Positions 34,240 to 43,816 of a DNA stretch of 64,000 bases are shown here, in pieces (within the stretch, counting starts at the first letter, position 1; every line of letters starts with the position of its first letter). The notes under the pieces are model-generated. The model saw nothing but the letters and a program-made list of their open reading frames with translations, was not told where the DNA came from and did not search any database. Source of the DNA: CAVSRC01 sp963785065 (GTDB lineage: Bacteria > Pseudomonadota > Alphaproteobacteria > Rhizobiales > Kaistiaceae); NCBI GenBank assembly GCA_963785065.1, contig CAWATX010000002.1, positions 1,116,001 to 1,180,000 of the forward strand, in the 5' to 3' direction. Made by a program: the position numbers and the translations under genes.

Positions 34240-35550
34240 ATGAACCAATCCGACAGCCAGACCGCCGGGCTTGCCGCCCGTTCCGCCGCCGCCTCGCTGC
34301 TGGCCGGCGTGCTCGACCGGCGCCAGCCGCTCGACGCGCTTCTCGACCACGACCGCGCCTTTGCCGCGCTGGAAGAGCGCGACCGCCGGCTCGCCCGCGC
34401 CATCGCCTCGACGGCACTCCGCCGCCACGGCTCACTCCGCGCGCTTCTCGACCGGCTGATCGAACGCAAGCCTCCGCGCTCGCGCGATTTCTTCCACGTC
34501 CTCGAAATCGCTGCGGCGCAGATCCTCTTCATGCAGGTCGCCGATCACGCCGCCGTTTCTCTGGCCATCGACCGAATCGCCGCCGACCCTAAGGCGCGCC
34601 ACCTGAAGGGTCTCGCCAACGCCGTGCTGCGCCGGCTGGCGCGCGAGCGCGAGCCGTTGCTCGCGGCCCTCGACCCGTCGGCTGATACGCCGGGCTGGTT
34701 GTGGCAGCGCTGGGTCGCCACCTATGGCGAGGCGACCGCCCACGCCATCGCCGAAGCCCACCGCGTCGAACCGCCGCTCGACCTCTCGGTGAGGAGCGAC
34801 GCTGCCGGCTGGGCGGAAAAACTCGGCGGCGGTGTCACCGCCACCGGCGCGCTGCGCCTGGCCGGTGCTGGCCCGGTCGAGGCGCTCGCCGGCTACGGTG
34901 ACGGCGCCTGGTGGGTGCAGGACATGGCCGCAGCGCTCCCCGCCCGCCTGCTCGGCGACGTCAGGGACCAGCGCGTTGCCGACCTCTGCGCCGCACCGGG
35001 CGGCAAGACCGCCCAGCTTGCCGCCGCCGGCGCCCGGGTGACCGCGGTCGACATCTCCGCCAACCGGCTGAAGCGCCTTGCCGCCAATCTCGCCCGTCTC
35101 TCTCTCGCCGCCGAGATCGTCGCCGCCGACATCCTCGCCTGGCAGCCGGCCGAGCCCTTCGATGCGATCCTCCTCGACGCCCCGTGCTCGGCAACCGGCA
35201 CCATCCGCCGCCATCCCGATGTCGCCTGGCTGAAGTCGGCCGAGGACATCACCACGCTGGCGGAGGTCCAGGCGCGCATGATCGACCGCGCCGCCGGCCT
35301 GTTGAAACCGGGCGGCACGCTCATCTACTGCACCTGCTCGCTCGAACCGGAGGAAGGCGAGGCTCAGCGCGACGGCGCCCTGGCACGCAACGGCCTGACG
35401 CCGGCGCCCGTCACGGCGGCAGAGATCGGCGACCTCCAGGCGGCAATCACGCCCGCCGGCACGATTCGGACATTGCCCTGCCACGATGCCGGGAGAGACG
35501 TGCCGCCGGGCATGGACGGCTTTTTCGTTATGCGTCTGGTCAAGGCGTGA
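34240..35550 (+). CDS. rsmB: 16S rRNA m5C methyltransferase (RsmB/Fmu family)
   Basis: 436 residues. The N-terminal NusB-like RNA-binding helical domain (about 10-140) contains RDRRLARAIASTALRRHGSL. The C-terminal SAM-dependent methyltransferase domain has VADLCAAPGGKTAQLAAAG, the catalytic cysteine in LLDAPCSATGTIRR, and the second cysteine in YCTCSLEPEEGE. It modifies C967 of 16S rRNA in the family. It is 41 bp downstream of htpX and precedes the heparinase-like gene, as commonly seen in Rhizobiales. Confidence 0.93.
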   Translation: MNQSDSQTAGLAARSAAASLLAGVLDRRQPLDALLDHDRAFAALEERDRRLARAIASTALRRHGSLRALLDRLIERKPPRSRDFFHVLEIAAAQILFMQVADHAAVSLAIDRIAADPKARHLKGLANAVLRRLAREREPLLAALDPSADTPGWLWQRWVATYGEATAHAIAEAHRVEPPLDLSVRSDAAGWAEKLGGGVTATGALRLAGAGPVEALAGYGDGAWWVQDMAAALPARLLGDVRDQRVADLCAAPGGKTAQLAAAGARVTAVDISANRLKRLAANLARLSLAAEIVAADILAWQPAEPFDAILLDAPCSATGTIRRHPDVAWLKSAEDITTLAEVQARMIDRAAGLLKPGGTLIYCTCSLEPEEGEAQRDGALARNGLTPAPVTAAEIGDLQAAITPAGTIRTLPCHDAGRDVPPGMDGFFVMRLVKA

Positions 35551-35650
35551 GGCCTTGATCCGTTTGCCCGGAAGGACGGAAAAGGGCGATAGTCCGGCGG
35601 CGGCGATTCGGGCCGAGCGCCGGCCGCTTTCGAAGGGGAGAAGCGCAGCG

Positions 35651-37408
35651 ATGGCGATCGGATCGGCGTCCGGTCAGGGTCGGCAGATGCGATTTGCCGC
35701 CGGCGCCGTCATCCGCACCGTCGCCCACCGTTTCCACGCCAGCTTCCTTTATCGCTGGCGCTACGCCGGGGCGATGCCCGAGCGCCTGCTCATCGCCCCC
35801 ATCGATTTGCGGACCGCCGACCCGACCGTTGCGCTCGACATCTATGCCGGCCGCTGGGTCTTCTTCGGCGACGGCGTCGATGTCGAAGGCTTCTCGGTGT
35901 TTGATGCCGAGCCGCCCAACGAGGAGTGGTCGCGCCAGCTCCATTCCTTCGGCTGGCTCAGGCATCTGCGCGCCACCGACATGAACCTGTCGCGCTCCAA
36001 TGCGCGCAGCCTCATCGACGAGTGGATCCGCTTCTCCGGCCATCACGAGCCGGTAGCCTGGAACCCGGACATCATGGCGCAGCGCATCAGCGCCTGGCTG
36101 TCGCAGACGCCGCTCATCCTCGACGGCTGCGATTATGCCTTCTACCGGCGTTTCCTGCGCTCGCTCACCCGCCAGGTCCGCCATCTGCGCCGCGTCGCCT
36201 ATGACGGCGCCCCCGGCCTGCCGCGCCTGCGCGTGATGATTGCGCTCGCCGCCGCGGCGCTGTCCATGTCCGACCAACCGCGCTTCCTACGCCAGGCCTC
36301 GCGCCGTCTCGACCTCGAGCTGGTCAACCAGATCCTGCCCGACGGTGGCCATGTCAGCCGCAACCCGAGCGCCATCCTCGCCGCCATGATCGATCTTCTG
36401 CCGCTGCGCCAGGCCTTTGCCGCACGCGGCAGCCAGCCTTCGCGCATCCTGGTCTCAGCCATCGACCGCATGATGCCGATGCTGCGTTTCTTCCGACAGG
36501 GCGACGGCAGCTTCGCCCATTTCAACGGCATCGGCGACACCGCTACCGACCAACTCGCCACCGTGCTCGCCTATGACGATTCGCGCGCCGCCCTGCCGGC
36601 CAGCGCACCGCGCAGCGGATATCAGCGCCTCGACGCCGGCACCACCACCATCATCGTCGATACCGGCCGTCCGCCACCGATCGAATATTCCACCGTTGCT
36701 CATGCCGGCTGCCTGTCGTTCGAGATGAGCGTCGGCCACCAGCGCCTGATCGTGAATTGCGGCGTGCCCTCGCCCAATTCCACCTCGCTCCGGCGCCTGG
36801 CACGGACCACCGCGGCGCACTCCACCGCCACCGTCAACGACACCTCCTCCTGCCGCTTCCTCACCCGCACCACCATCGGCGACTGGCTCGGCGAGGCCGT
36901 CGTCTCGGGGCCCTCCCGCGTCGACGTCGACCGCCAGGCCGTGCCCGGCGCAACCACGCTCGCCATGCGCCACAACGGCTATGTCGAGCGCTACCGCATC
37001 GTCCACGACCGTTTTCTCAGCCTCTCCGACCAGGGCGACCGGCTGGATGGTGTCGATTCCTTCGTCTCGCCCTCGGGCAGGCCGGTCGGCCGCGGCGGCA
37101 AGGACACCTACGCCATCCGCTTCCACCTCCACGCCAATGTGCGCGTGACTCCCCTGGCCGAAGCCATCCTGCTCGAACTGCCCAATGGCGAGAGCTGGGA
37201 ATTCGAGGCCGACGTCGGCGAGCTGGTGGTCGAGGAGAGCATCCTGATGTCGGATACGCGCGGCAACCGGCAGACCGACCAACTGGTCATCTATGGCCGC
37301 ATCCAGCGCGATGCCGTGGTCAAGTGGCGGCTGCACCGCACCGGCTTCGGCAGCCAGCGCCAGCGGCTGATCGCCCCGCCGCGTCAAAGAAGCGCCCGCG
37401 AGCGCTGA
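35651..37408 (+). CDS. Heparinase II/III family protein
   Basis: 585 residues from ATG 35651, preceded by GGGGAGAA. The N-terminal half is an alpha/alpha toroid (RATDMNLSRSNARSLIDEWI, GHVSRNPSAILAAMIDLLPL). The C-terminal half is the heparinase II/III beta-sandwich (LSFEMSVGHQRLIVNCG, TAAHSTATVNDTSS, FVSPSGRPVGRGGKDTYAIR). Alphaproteobacterial members without a sulfated-glycan context are housekeeping-linked (next to rsmB and purH) and have no known substrate. No signal peptide is evident. Confidence 0.88.
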   Translation: MAIGSASGQGRQMRFAAGAVIRTVAHRFHASFLYRWRYAGAMPERLLIAPIDLRTADPTVALDIYAGRWVFFGDGVDVEGFSVFDAEPPNEEWSRQLHSFGWLRHLRATDMNLSRSNARSLIDEWIRFSGHHEPVAWNPDIMAQRISAWLSQTPLILDGCDYAFYRRFLRSLTRQVRHLRRVAYDGAPGLPRLRVMIALAAAALSMSDQPRFLRQASRRLDLELVNQILPDGGHVSRNPSAILAAMIDLLPLRQAFAARGSQPSRILVSAIDRMMPMLRFFRQGDGSFAHFNGIGDTATDQLATVLAYDDSRAALPASAPRSGYQRLDAGTTTIIVDTGRPPPIEYSTVAHAGCLSFEMSVGHQRLIVNCGVPSPNSTSLRRLARTTAAHSTATVNDTSSCRFLTRTTIGDWLGEAVVSGPSRVDVDRQAVPGATTLAMRHNGYVERYRIVHDRFLSLSDQGDRLDGVDSFVSPSGRPVGRGGKDTYAIRFHLHANVRVTPLAEAILLELPNGESWEFEADVGELVVEESILMSDTRGNRQTDQLVIYGRIQRDAVVKWRLHRTGFGSQRQRLIAPPRQRSARER

Positions 37409-37524
37409 GGCGCGTCGCGAAAGCGTGCGGGGCGGGGCCCCGCGACCTCGCAGCGATTTTCCCTCCGGGCAATCCGTGATATGCGGCCAGCGCAAGACCC
37501 CCGCCCCACAACAGACGATCCACC

Positions 37525-39141
37525 ATGGCCATCAAACCGGCGACCTCGCCTCTTCCCGACCGCGTGTCCCTGCGTCGCGCCCTTCTTTCCGTATACGACA
37601 AGACCGACCTGATCGAGCTGGCGCACGCCCTCACCCGCCGCGGCGTCGAGCTGGTCTCGACCGGCGGCACCCGCGCCGCGCTGACCGCCGCCGGCATCGC
37701 CTCGCGCGACGTCAGCGATGTCACCGGCTTCCCCGAGATCATGGACGGGCGGGTGAAAACGCTGCATCCGGCGATCCACGGCGGCCTGCTCGGCGTGCGC
37801 GACGACGCCGGCCACGCCGCCGCCATGGACGCACACGCCATTGGCGGCATCGACCTGCTCGTCTCCAACCTCTATCCCTTCGAGGACACCGTTGCTTCGG
37901 GCGCCGACGAGCGCACCGTGGTCGAGAACGTCGATATCGGCGGTCCGGCCATGATCCGCGCCGCCGCCAAGAACCACGGCTATGTCGCCGTGGTCGTCGA
38001 CCCGGCCGATTATGCCGCGCTCACCGCCGCCCTCGACGCCAATGACGGCGCCACCACGCTGGAACTCCGCCGGCGTCTCGCCGCCAAGGCCTTTTCCCGC
38101 ACCGCCGCCTATGACGCCGCCATCTCCGGCTGGTTCGCCGACACGCTCGGCGAGACGCTGCCGCCCTGGCGGAGCTTCGCCGGCCGCCTTCAGGAAGCGC
38201 TGCGCTATGGCGAGAATCCGCATCAGAGCGCCGGCCTCTACCGCACCGGCGCAGGCCGCCCGGGCGTCGCCACCGCCCGCCAGCTGCAGGGCAAGCAGCT
38301 CTCCTTCAACAACATCAACGATACCGACGCTGCTTTCGAGCTGGTCGCCGAATTCGATCCGGCCGCTTCCGCCGCCGTCGCCATCATCAAGCACGCCAAT
38401 CCCTGCGGCGTGGCAACCGGCGCCTCGCTGGCCGAGGCCTACAGGAAGGCGCTGAGGACCGACCCGGTCTCGGCTTACGGCGGCATCGTCGCCGTGAACC
38501 GGCCGCTCGACGCCGAAGCGGCGGCCGAGATCATCAAGGTCTTCGCCGAGGCCGTCATCGCGCCGGGCATCTCCGAGGAGGCGGCAGCCATCGTCGCCGC
38601 CAAGAAGAACCTGCGCCTGCTCGTCGCCGACGGCCTGCCCGACCCGCGTTCACGCGATCTGACCGTGCGCTCGGTCGCCGGCGGCCTGCTGGTCCAGGAC
38701 CGCGACTGGGGCATGGTGGCGGAGGCCGACCTCAAGGTCGTCTCGAAGCGCGCCCCGACGCCGGCCGAGATCGCTGACATGCTGTTTGCCTGGCGGGTCG
38801 CCAAATACGTCAAGTCGAACGCCATCGTCTATGCCAAGGACGGCGCCACGGCCGGCGTCGGCGCCGGCCAGATGAGCCGTGTCGATTCGGCCTTGATCGC
38901 CGCACGCAAGGCCGAGGAAGCCGGTGAGATGGCCAAGCTCGGCCATTCGCTCGCCAGGGGCGCGGTGTGCGCCTCGGACGCCTTCTTCCCCTTTGCCGAC
39001 GGGCTGATCGCCGCAGCCGAGGCCGGCTGCACGGCCGTCATCCAGCCCGGCGGCTCGATGCGCGACGAGGAGGTGATCAAGGAAGCTGACGCCCGTGGGC
39101 TCGCCATGGTCGTCACCGGCATGCGCCACTTCCACCACTGA
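37525..39141 (+). CDS. purH: Bifunctional AICAR transformylase/IMP cyclohydrolase
   Basis: Last two steps of IMP synthesis. 538 residues, full length. The N-terminal IMP cyclohydrolase domain has LLSVYDKTDLIELAHALTRR and STGGTRAAL, then GRVKTLHPAIHGG. The C-terminal transformylase domain has LSFNNINDTDAA and the catalytic KHANPCG, with SDAFFPFADG and QPGGSMRDEEVI near the end. The 116-bp gap after the heparinase-like gene has a GCGGGGC/GCCCCGC hairpin at 37427-37443 but no riboswitch that I recognise. Confidence 0.97.
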   Translation: MAIKPATSPLPDRVSLRRALLSVYDKTDLIELAHALTRRGVELVSTGGTRAALTAAGIASRDVSDVTGFPEIMDGRVKTLHPAIHGGLLGVRDDAGHAAAMDAHAIGGIDLLVSNLYPFEDTVASGADERTVVENVDIGGPAMIRAAAKNHGYVAVVVDPADYAALTAALDANDGATTLELRRRLAAKAFSRTAAYDAAISGWFADTLGETLPPWRSFAGRLQEALRYGENPHQSAGLYRTGAGRPGVATARQLQGKQLSFNNINDTDAAFELVAEFDPAASAAVAIIKHANPCGVATGASLAEAYRKALRTDPVSAYGGIVAVNRPLDAEAAAEIIKVFAEAVIAPGISEEAAAIVAAKKNLRLLVADGLPDPRSRDLTVRSVAGGLLVQDRDWGMVAEADLKVVSKRAPTPAEIADMLFAWRVAKYVKSNAIVYAKDGATAGVGAGQMSRVDSALIAARKAEEAGEMAKLGHSLARGAVCASDAFFPFADGLIAAAEAGCTAVIQPGGSMRDEEVIKEADARGLAMVVTGMRHFHH

Positions 39142-39151
39142 GCCGGTAGAC

Positions 39152-40937
39152 CTACGAGGCGGCGCGCTCCTTCAGCGCCGCCGCGATTCTGGCGAAGACG
39201 CCATCCCAATCGCCGGGCGCCTTCTGCCGGAACAGCCGCATGGTCGGATACCAGGGCGAATCGGGGCGCTCGAACAGCCAGCGCCAGTCGGGCTCGTCAT
39301 TGAGCGCCACCCATACCGGGCGTCCAAGCGCGCCGGCAAGATGGGCCATCGCCGTGTCGGAGGAGACCACCAGGTCGAGCGCCGCCATCGCCGCGGCGAT
39401 CTCGGAGACGCCGTCCGGGTTGGCAGTGATCCCCTCGCCGAGCTGCTCAACCACCATTCCCGCCGGCAGCGACCCGAGCTGGTCGAGCCCGTGGACCGCC
39501 TGCAGGCTGAAGAGCCGCACGCCCGGCAACGCCGCCAGCGGCGCAAAATGTCTGAGCGGCACCGAGCGCCGGTGGTCCTGCCCGTAGCGCGGATTGCCCT
39601 GCCATACGACGCCGACGCGCGTGCCCGCGCCGCCGATGCGCTCCCGCCAGGCAGCCACCGCGTCCCTGTTGGGGTTGAGATAGGGCACTGCCGCCGGGAT
39701 GCTGTCGATCCGAGTGCCGAGGACCAGGGGCAGGCTGAGCAGCGGAATCTGATAGTCGAAGCCGCCGACCGCACCGACCCGGTCGAACCACTCAACCGGC
39801 ACCGGCAGGGAACCGACAAGCCGCAGCACGGCCGGCTGCACCAGCGCCTTCACCTTTGCCCCGCGCCCGTGAAGGTCGCGCAGAAAGCGCAGGAACTGGA
39901 TGGTGTCGCCAATACCCTGCTCGGCGAAGACCAGAATCGTCTTTCCGGCAAGCGGCTCGCCGGTCCAGCGCGGTGCCTGCTTCTCGAAGGCCTGCTGTTT
40001 CTTGTTCGAACGTGCCGCCACGGAATTCGTACGCTTCCCAACCGCGCACGAAATCACCCGTGGCAAGGTAGTAGTTCGACAGTGCCTGGCGGATCTGCAC
40101 GTCGTCGGGATAGCGGTGGGCCGCCGCCTGCCCCACGGCGATGGCCTCGCTGCGCCGCTTGAGCCGCCACAGCGCCGCCGTCTTGACGATCTCCGCCTTG
40201 CTGCCGCCGAGCCCGCGCGCGAGCAGCCCTTCCGCCAGGTCGAGGGCTTCCTGCGCCCGGTCGAGTTCGGTCAGGATCTGCCCGCGCACCACCGCCGCGT
40301 CGCTGTCGCCCGGCCGGCTGGCAAGGATGCGCTCGACGCCGGCAAGCGCCGCGTCGAATCGCCTCAGCGAGGTGAGCGCCGACACCCGCCCGAGCGCCGC
40401 TTCGCCCGAGCCCGGTGCGCGTTTCAGCACCCGTTCGAAATCGGCGAGCGCCGCCTCATGTTCCGTCCGCTCCATTTGCACATAGGCGCGCTTGAGCGCC
40501 GCCTCGGCGAGGTCGGGCTTCAGCGCCAGCGCACGGTCGAAGGCCTGCACCGCCTCATCGTTGCGGCCGAGCAGCTTCAGCACATTGCCGCAATTGACCA
40601 GCGCATTGAGGTGGTTGGGCGCGGCACGCAGCGCCGCCTGGAAGGCAGCCAGCGCCTCCTCCAGCCGGCCGAGCTGCTGCAGCACGACGCCGCGATTGCT
40701 GTGCGCATCGGCAAAGGCCGGGGCGATCGCCACCGCCCTGTCGAAAGCGGCGAGCGCCGGCCCGGCGGCGCCGGCCTCGATCAGCAGCATGCCGAGCACG
40801 TTGCAGCCGGCAGGGTGCGCCATGGCGGCGCGGTCGCGCTGCAGCGTTTCGACGGCCTCGCGCAGGCGGCCCGCCCCGGCAAGCCCGGCCGCTCGGCCGA
40901 TCGCCGCGTCCACCGCGGCGTTGTTCCCGGGCTTCAC
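39152..40937 (-). pseudogene. TPR / glycosyltransferase-9-like protein with a frameshift near 40020
   Basis: From the ATG at 40937, TPR repeats run normally to GWEAYEFRG and then fall into nonsense. The rest of the protein is in another frame from about 40020 to 39152: PRWTGEPLAGKTILVFAEQG, then GDTIQFLRFLRDLHG and WYPTMRLFRQKAPGDWDGVF. The intact neighbour shows how the halves join (GDYETGWAEHEWR... VLLYSEQGAGDTIQFARY). Removing one base in CGTGGCGG near 40020 restores EFRAARSNKK. The gene is inactivated or the base is an error. Start overlaps the upstream stop by four bases. Confidence 0.8.
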
Positions 40938-42952
40938 CGACGCTCCCCTGCCGCAACCTCATCGGCAAGCGCCGCGGCGATCTCCGCGAAGACGCCCGCC
41001 CAGTCGGCGGCCTCTTTCTGGCGAAACAGCCGCATGGTCGGATACCAGGGCGAATCGGTGCGCCCGATCTGCCAGCGCCAGTCAGGCTTGGCGCACAGCG
41101 CCACCCAGACCGGCCGCCCGAGCGCACCGGCCAGATGCGCCGGCGCCGAGTCGGACACGATCATCAGGTCGAGATTGGCCATCACCGCGGCCATCTCGCG
41201 AAAGCCGTCGGGATTGGCGACGAGTTCCTCGCCCAGCGTCTCCACCTGCATGCCCGCCGGCAGGTCCCGCAACTGTTCGAGGCCCCATAGGGCCTGCACG
41301 CTGACCAGCCGCACGCCGGGCACCTCCGCCAGCGGCGCGAAGTGCTTGAGCGGGATCGAGCGGAAGTGGTCGGCGGGATATTCGGCATTGCCCTGCCAGC
41401 CGATGCCGATCTTGAATCCTTCGCCGAGACGCGCCGCCCATTTGGCGACGCGCGCGGGATCGGCGACGAGATAGGGCACATTGCGGGGGATCTCCGCCTC
41501 GCTCCGCATCCCCAGGACATGGGCGAGGCTCATCAGCGGCGCCTGATAGTCGAAGCCCGAGCGCAGGCCGATATCGTCGCTGACGTCCATGTCGGGGAAG
41601 TTCGCCGAAAACAGCCGGCGCAGCGATTCGTGCACTACCATCGTCACCTGCCCGCCGCGTGCCGCCACCAGCGGGGCATAGCGCGCGAACTGGATCGTGT
41701 CGCCGGCGCCCTGCTCCGAATAGAGCAGCACCTTCTTGTCCGTCACATCCTCGTCCTTCCACAAGGGCGCCACCTTGAGCATTTCCGGCCGGTTGAAAAT
41801 CGCGGCTTTCAGCCGCCATTCGTGCTCGGCCCAGCCGGTCTCGTAGTCGCCACGCGCCAGCAGGTGGAAGGAGCGGTAGTAGTGGGCAAGCGCGTCATCG
41901 GGGTTTTCCGCGATGATCGCGCCATAGGCCGCCAGCGATTCGTCCAGCCGACCGGCATCGCCGAAGGCAGCCGCCCGCGCCCGGTGCAGCGGCGCGCCGG
42001 CGGCGCCGCGACTTTCGGCAAGATCGAACGCCGCCCACGCTTCCTCATAGCGGCCGAGATGGGCGAGCCCCGTGCCTCGGGTGAGATGCGCCTCGGCATT
42101 CTTCGGCGCGTTCGCCGCCGCCGCCTCCGCCGCGGCCAGCGCCTCGATGAAACGTCTCAGCTCGGCCAGCGTATAGGCGCGGCTGATGTAGGCCCCGGCA
42201 TCCGCCGGGTCACGGACAAGAAGCCCGTCGGCGATCGCCAGCGCCTCCGCGCCACGGCCGGCCCCGCGCAGGATCTCTGCCTTGGCCAGCAATGCGCCCC
42301 GGTTGTCCGGATCGTTCGCCAGCACCGCATCGAGCTCGGTCAGCCCGTCCGCCACCTGGTTGACCTGGCCGTGGGCATTGGCAGCGCCGATATGGGCAGC
42401 CACATAGCCCGGACGCAGCGCCAGCGCCTGGCGGAAATCTTTGAGCGCCTCGACCGCCTTGCCCCGGCGGGTGAGGACTGTGCCGCGATTAACCAGTGCC
42501 TCCGGGTGGCCCGGCCGCGCCTTGAGGGCGCGGCCATAGGCAGCGATCGCTTCGTCCGGGCGACCGAGGTCCCGCAATATGTTGCCGCGGTTGAAATGGG
42601 CGGTGGCATAATTGGGCCTCAGCGCCAGCGCCCTGTCCTCGGCGGCCAGCGCATCGGCCAGCCGGCCGAGTTCCTGCAGCGCTGCACCGCGATTGCAATG
42701 CGCCTCGGGGAAACTCTTGGCCATGCGGACGGCCTGATCGAACTCGCGGAGCGCATCACGCGGCTGCCCCTGGCGCAGGCGGATGTCGCCCATGATGTTG
42801 CGGCCGACCGGGTTCTTCAGCGCCCCACCGGATTGCAGCACGGCGGCCGCCTCGTCGAGGCGTCCGGCCTGGATGTGGCTCACCGCGGCGCCGAGCACGC
42901 TTTCCAGCGTGCTCCCTGCCGCCTGTCCGGGATTGTTGCGGTCCTTCGCCAT
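40934..42952 (-). CDS. TPR protein with C-terminal glycosyltransferase-9-like domain
   Basis: 672 residues. About ten 34-residue TPR units occupy residues 20-400 (ALRPNYATAHFNRGNILRDL is typical). The C-terminal 280 residues are a GT-B/heptosyltransferase-like domain: VLLYSEQGAGDTIQFARYAP, KIGIGWQGNAEYPADHFRSI, IVSDSAPAHLAGALGRPVWV and RTDSPWYPTMRLFRQ. The resemblance to O-GlcNAc-transferase architecture suggests protein or surface glycosylation, but the target is unknown. It is the first gene of a tandem pair; the second copy is frameshifted. Confidence 0.88.
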   Translation of the reverse strand: MAKDRNNPGQAAGSTLESVLGAAVSHIQAGRLDEAAAVLQSGGALKNPVGRNIMGDIRLRQGQPRDALREFDQAVRMAKSFPEAHCNRGAALQELGRLADALAAEDRALALRPNYATAHFNRGNILRDLGRPDEAIAAYGRALKARPGHPEALVNRGTVLTRRGKAVEALKDFRQALALRPGYVAAHIGAANAHGQVNQVADGLTELDAVLANDPDNRGALLAKAEILRGAGRGAEALAIADGLLVRDPADAGAYISRAYTLAELRRFIEALAAAEAAAANAPKNAEAHLTRGTGLAHLGRYEEAWAAFDLAESRGAAGAPLHRARAAAFGDAGRLDESLAAYGAIIAENPDDALAHYYRSFHLLARGDYETGWAEHEWRLKAAIFNRPEMLKVAPLWKDEDVTDKKVLLYSEQGAGDTIQFARYAPLVAARGGQVTMVVHESLRRLFSANFPDMDVSDDIGLRSGFDYQAPLMSLAHVLGMRSEAEIPRNVPYLVADPARVAKWAARLGEGFKIGIGWQGNAEYPADHFRSIPLKHFAPLAEVPGVRLVSVQALWGLEQLRDLPAGMQVETLGEELVANPDGFREMAAVMANLDLMIVSDSAPAHLAGALGRPVWVALCAKPDWRWQIGRTDSPWYPTMRLFRQKEAADWAGVFAEIAAALADEVAAGERR

Positions 42953-42986
42953 GCGGCCGGCAAACTAGCCGAGCCCGCCTCTGGCT

Positions 42987-43184
42987 TCAAAGCAGAACGA
43001 TCTCGTTGGCCGGTCCGTTGCCCGCCTGGCCCGGCGCCGCCACGCCCAGCGAGGTGAAGGCGGTGAGTACCAGCACCAGCGCCAGCCCGACCAGGGCCGG
43101 CACCCAGATGGCGATCGACAGGCCGCGTCTGCGGCGACGCGGCGGAAGGGCGTTCATTTCAGCCTCATCTGCGGTCTGAGACAT
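42987..43184 (-). CDS. Small single-helix membrane protein
   Basis: 65 residues starting MSQTADEAEMNALPPRRRRR. A strongly basic cluster precedes one membrane helix (IAIWVPALVGLALVLVLTAF) and a short outside tail ending EIVLL. An internal ATG gives a version nine residues shorter. Ten bases after the cupin gene in the same direction, so probably co-transcribed. Not recognised. Confidence 0.6.
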   Translation of the reverse strand: MSQTADEAEMNALPPRRRRRGLSIAIWVPALVGLALVLVLTAFTSLGVAAPGQAGNGPANEIVLL

Positions 43185-43194
43185 GGTTCCCACC

Positions 43195-43620
43195 TTATTT
43201 GGTGACTGGCGTCGCGTTTGGGATGCCCTCGGCGCCGATATAGACCGCAAGGATGCGCACCGGCTTGTCGCCCTTGTTGGTGCCGTTGTGCGGCCAGTTC
43301 ATTGCCTCCATCAGGCTGTCGCCGGCCTTGTAGGTGCGCACGCCCTTGTCGCCGTAGTCGACTTCGAGCGCGCCATCGAGCACATAGGCGAACAGCGGCA
43401 CCTGATGCTCGTGCCAGCCGGTCTCGCCGCCAGGCGGAACGGTGACGATGAGTGCCGTCACCTTGGGCTTGCCGGCGGGATAGGCCAAGGGCTGGCCGAT
43501 GATGGTGTCGCCGGTGGCAAGCAGCGGCGTGACCTCGGTCTGTTGGGAGTAGCCCTGCTCTGCCTGTGCCATCGTGGCCGGCAGCAGGGCGAGCAAGGCA
43601 AACAGCGCAATACGCAACAT
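43195..43620 (-). CDS. Periplasmic cupin-domain protein
   Basis: 141 residues with a clean signal peptide (MLRIALFALLALLPATMAQA). The cupin core has motif 1 as PPGGETGWHEHQVPLFAYVL, with an adapted metal site (HEH), and motif 2 around YKAGDSLMEAMNWPHNGTN. Exported small cupins of this form occur in many alphaproteobacteria without a known substrate. It is the first gene of a pair with the single-helix protein and divergent from the next gene over a 196-bp AT-rich region. Confidence 0.82.
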   Translation of the reverse strand: MLRIALFALLALLPATMAQAEQGYSQQTEVTPLLATGDTIIGQPLAYPAGKPKVTALIVTVPPGGETGWHEHQVPLFAYVLDGALEVDYGDKGVRTYKAGDSLMEAMNWPHNGTNKGDKPVRILAVYIGAEGIPNATPVTK

Positions 43621-43816
43621 GGAGCGGCCTCCTGAACTGGTTCAGCGGCCTTGCAGGTAGCACCGCCGCGCCTGCGAGCTTGTTAAGAATTCCGCAAAAA
43701 GGCCGCACATCCGGCGGAAAGCCGCCGATGCGACGGCGACCGTAGGATTCGCGCCTGGGCAACGTATATATATTCAAATAAACGAATTTATCGTCCAACC
43801 CAGGAGCACGTTTCCC

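Noticed and set aside
35540..36277. Large antisense reading frames opposite the heparinase-like gene and others
   Set aside because: They lack ribosome binding sites and family matches and mirror the third-position GC of the real gene on the other strand.
37427..37443. Purine riboswitch or strong terminator before purH
   Set aside because: Only a 7-bp GC hairpin with a 3-nt loop is present. No riboswitch core and no T-run.
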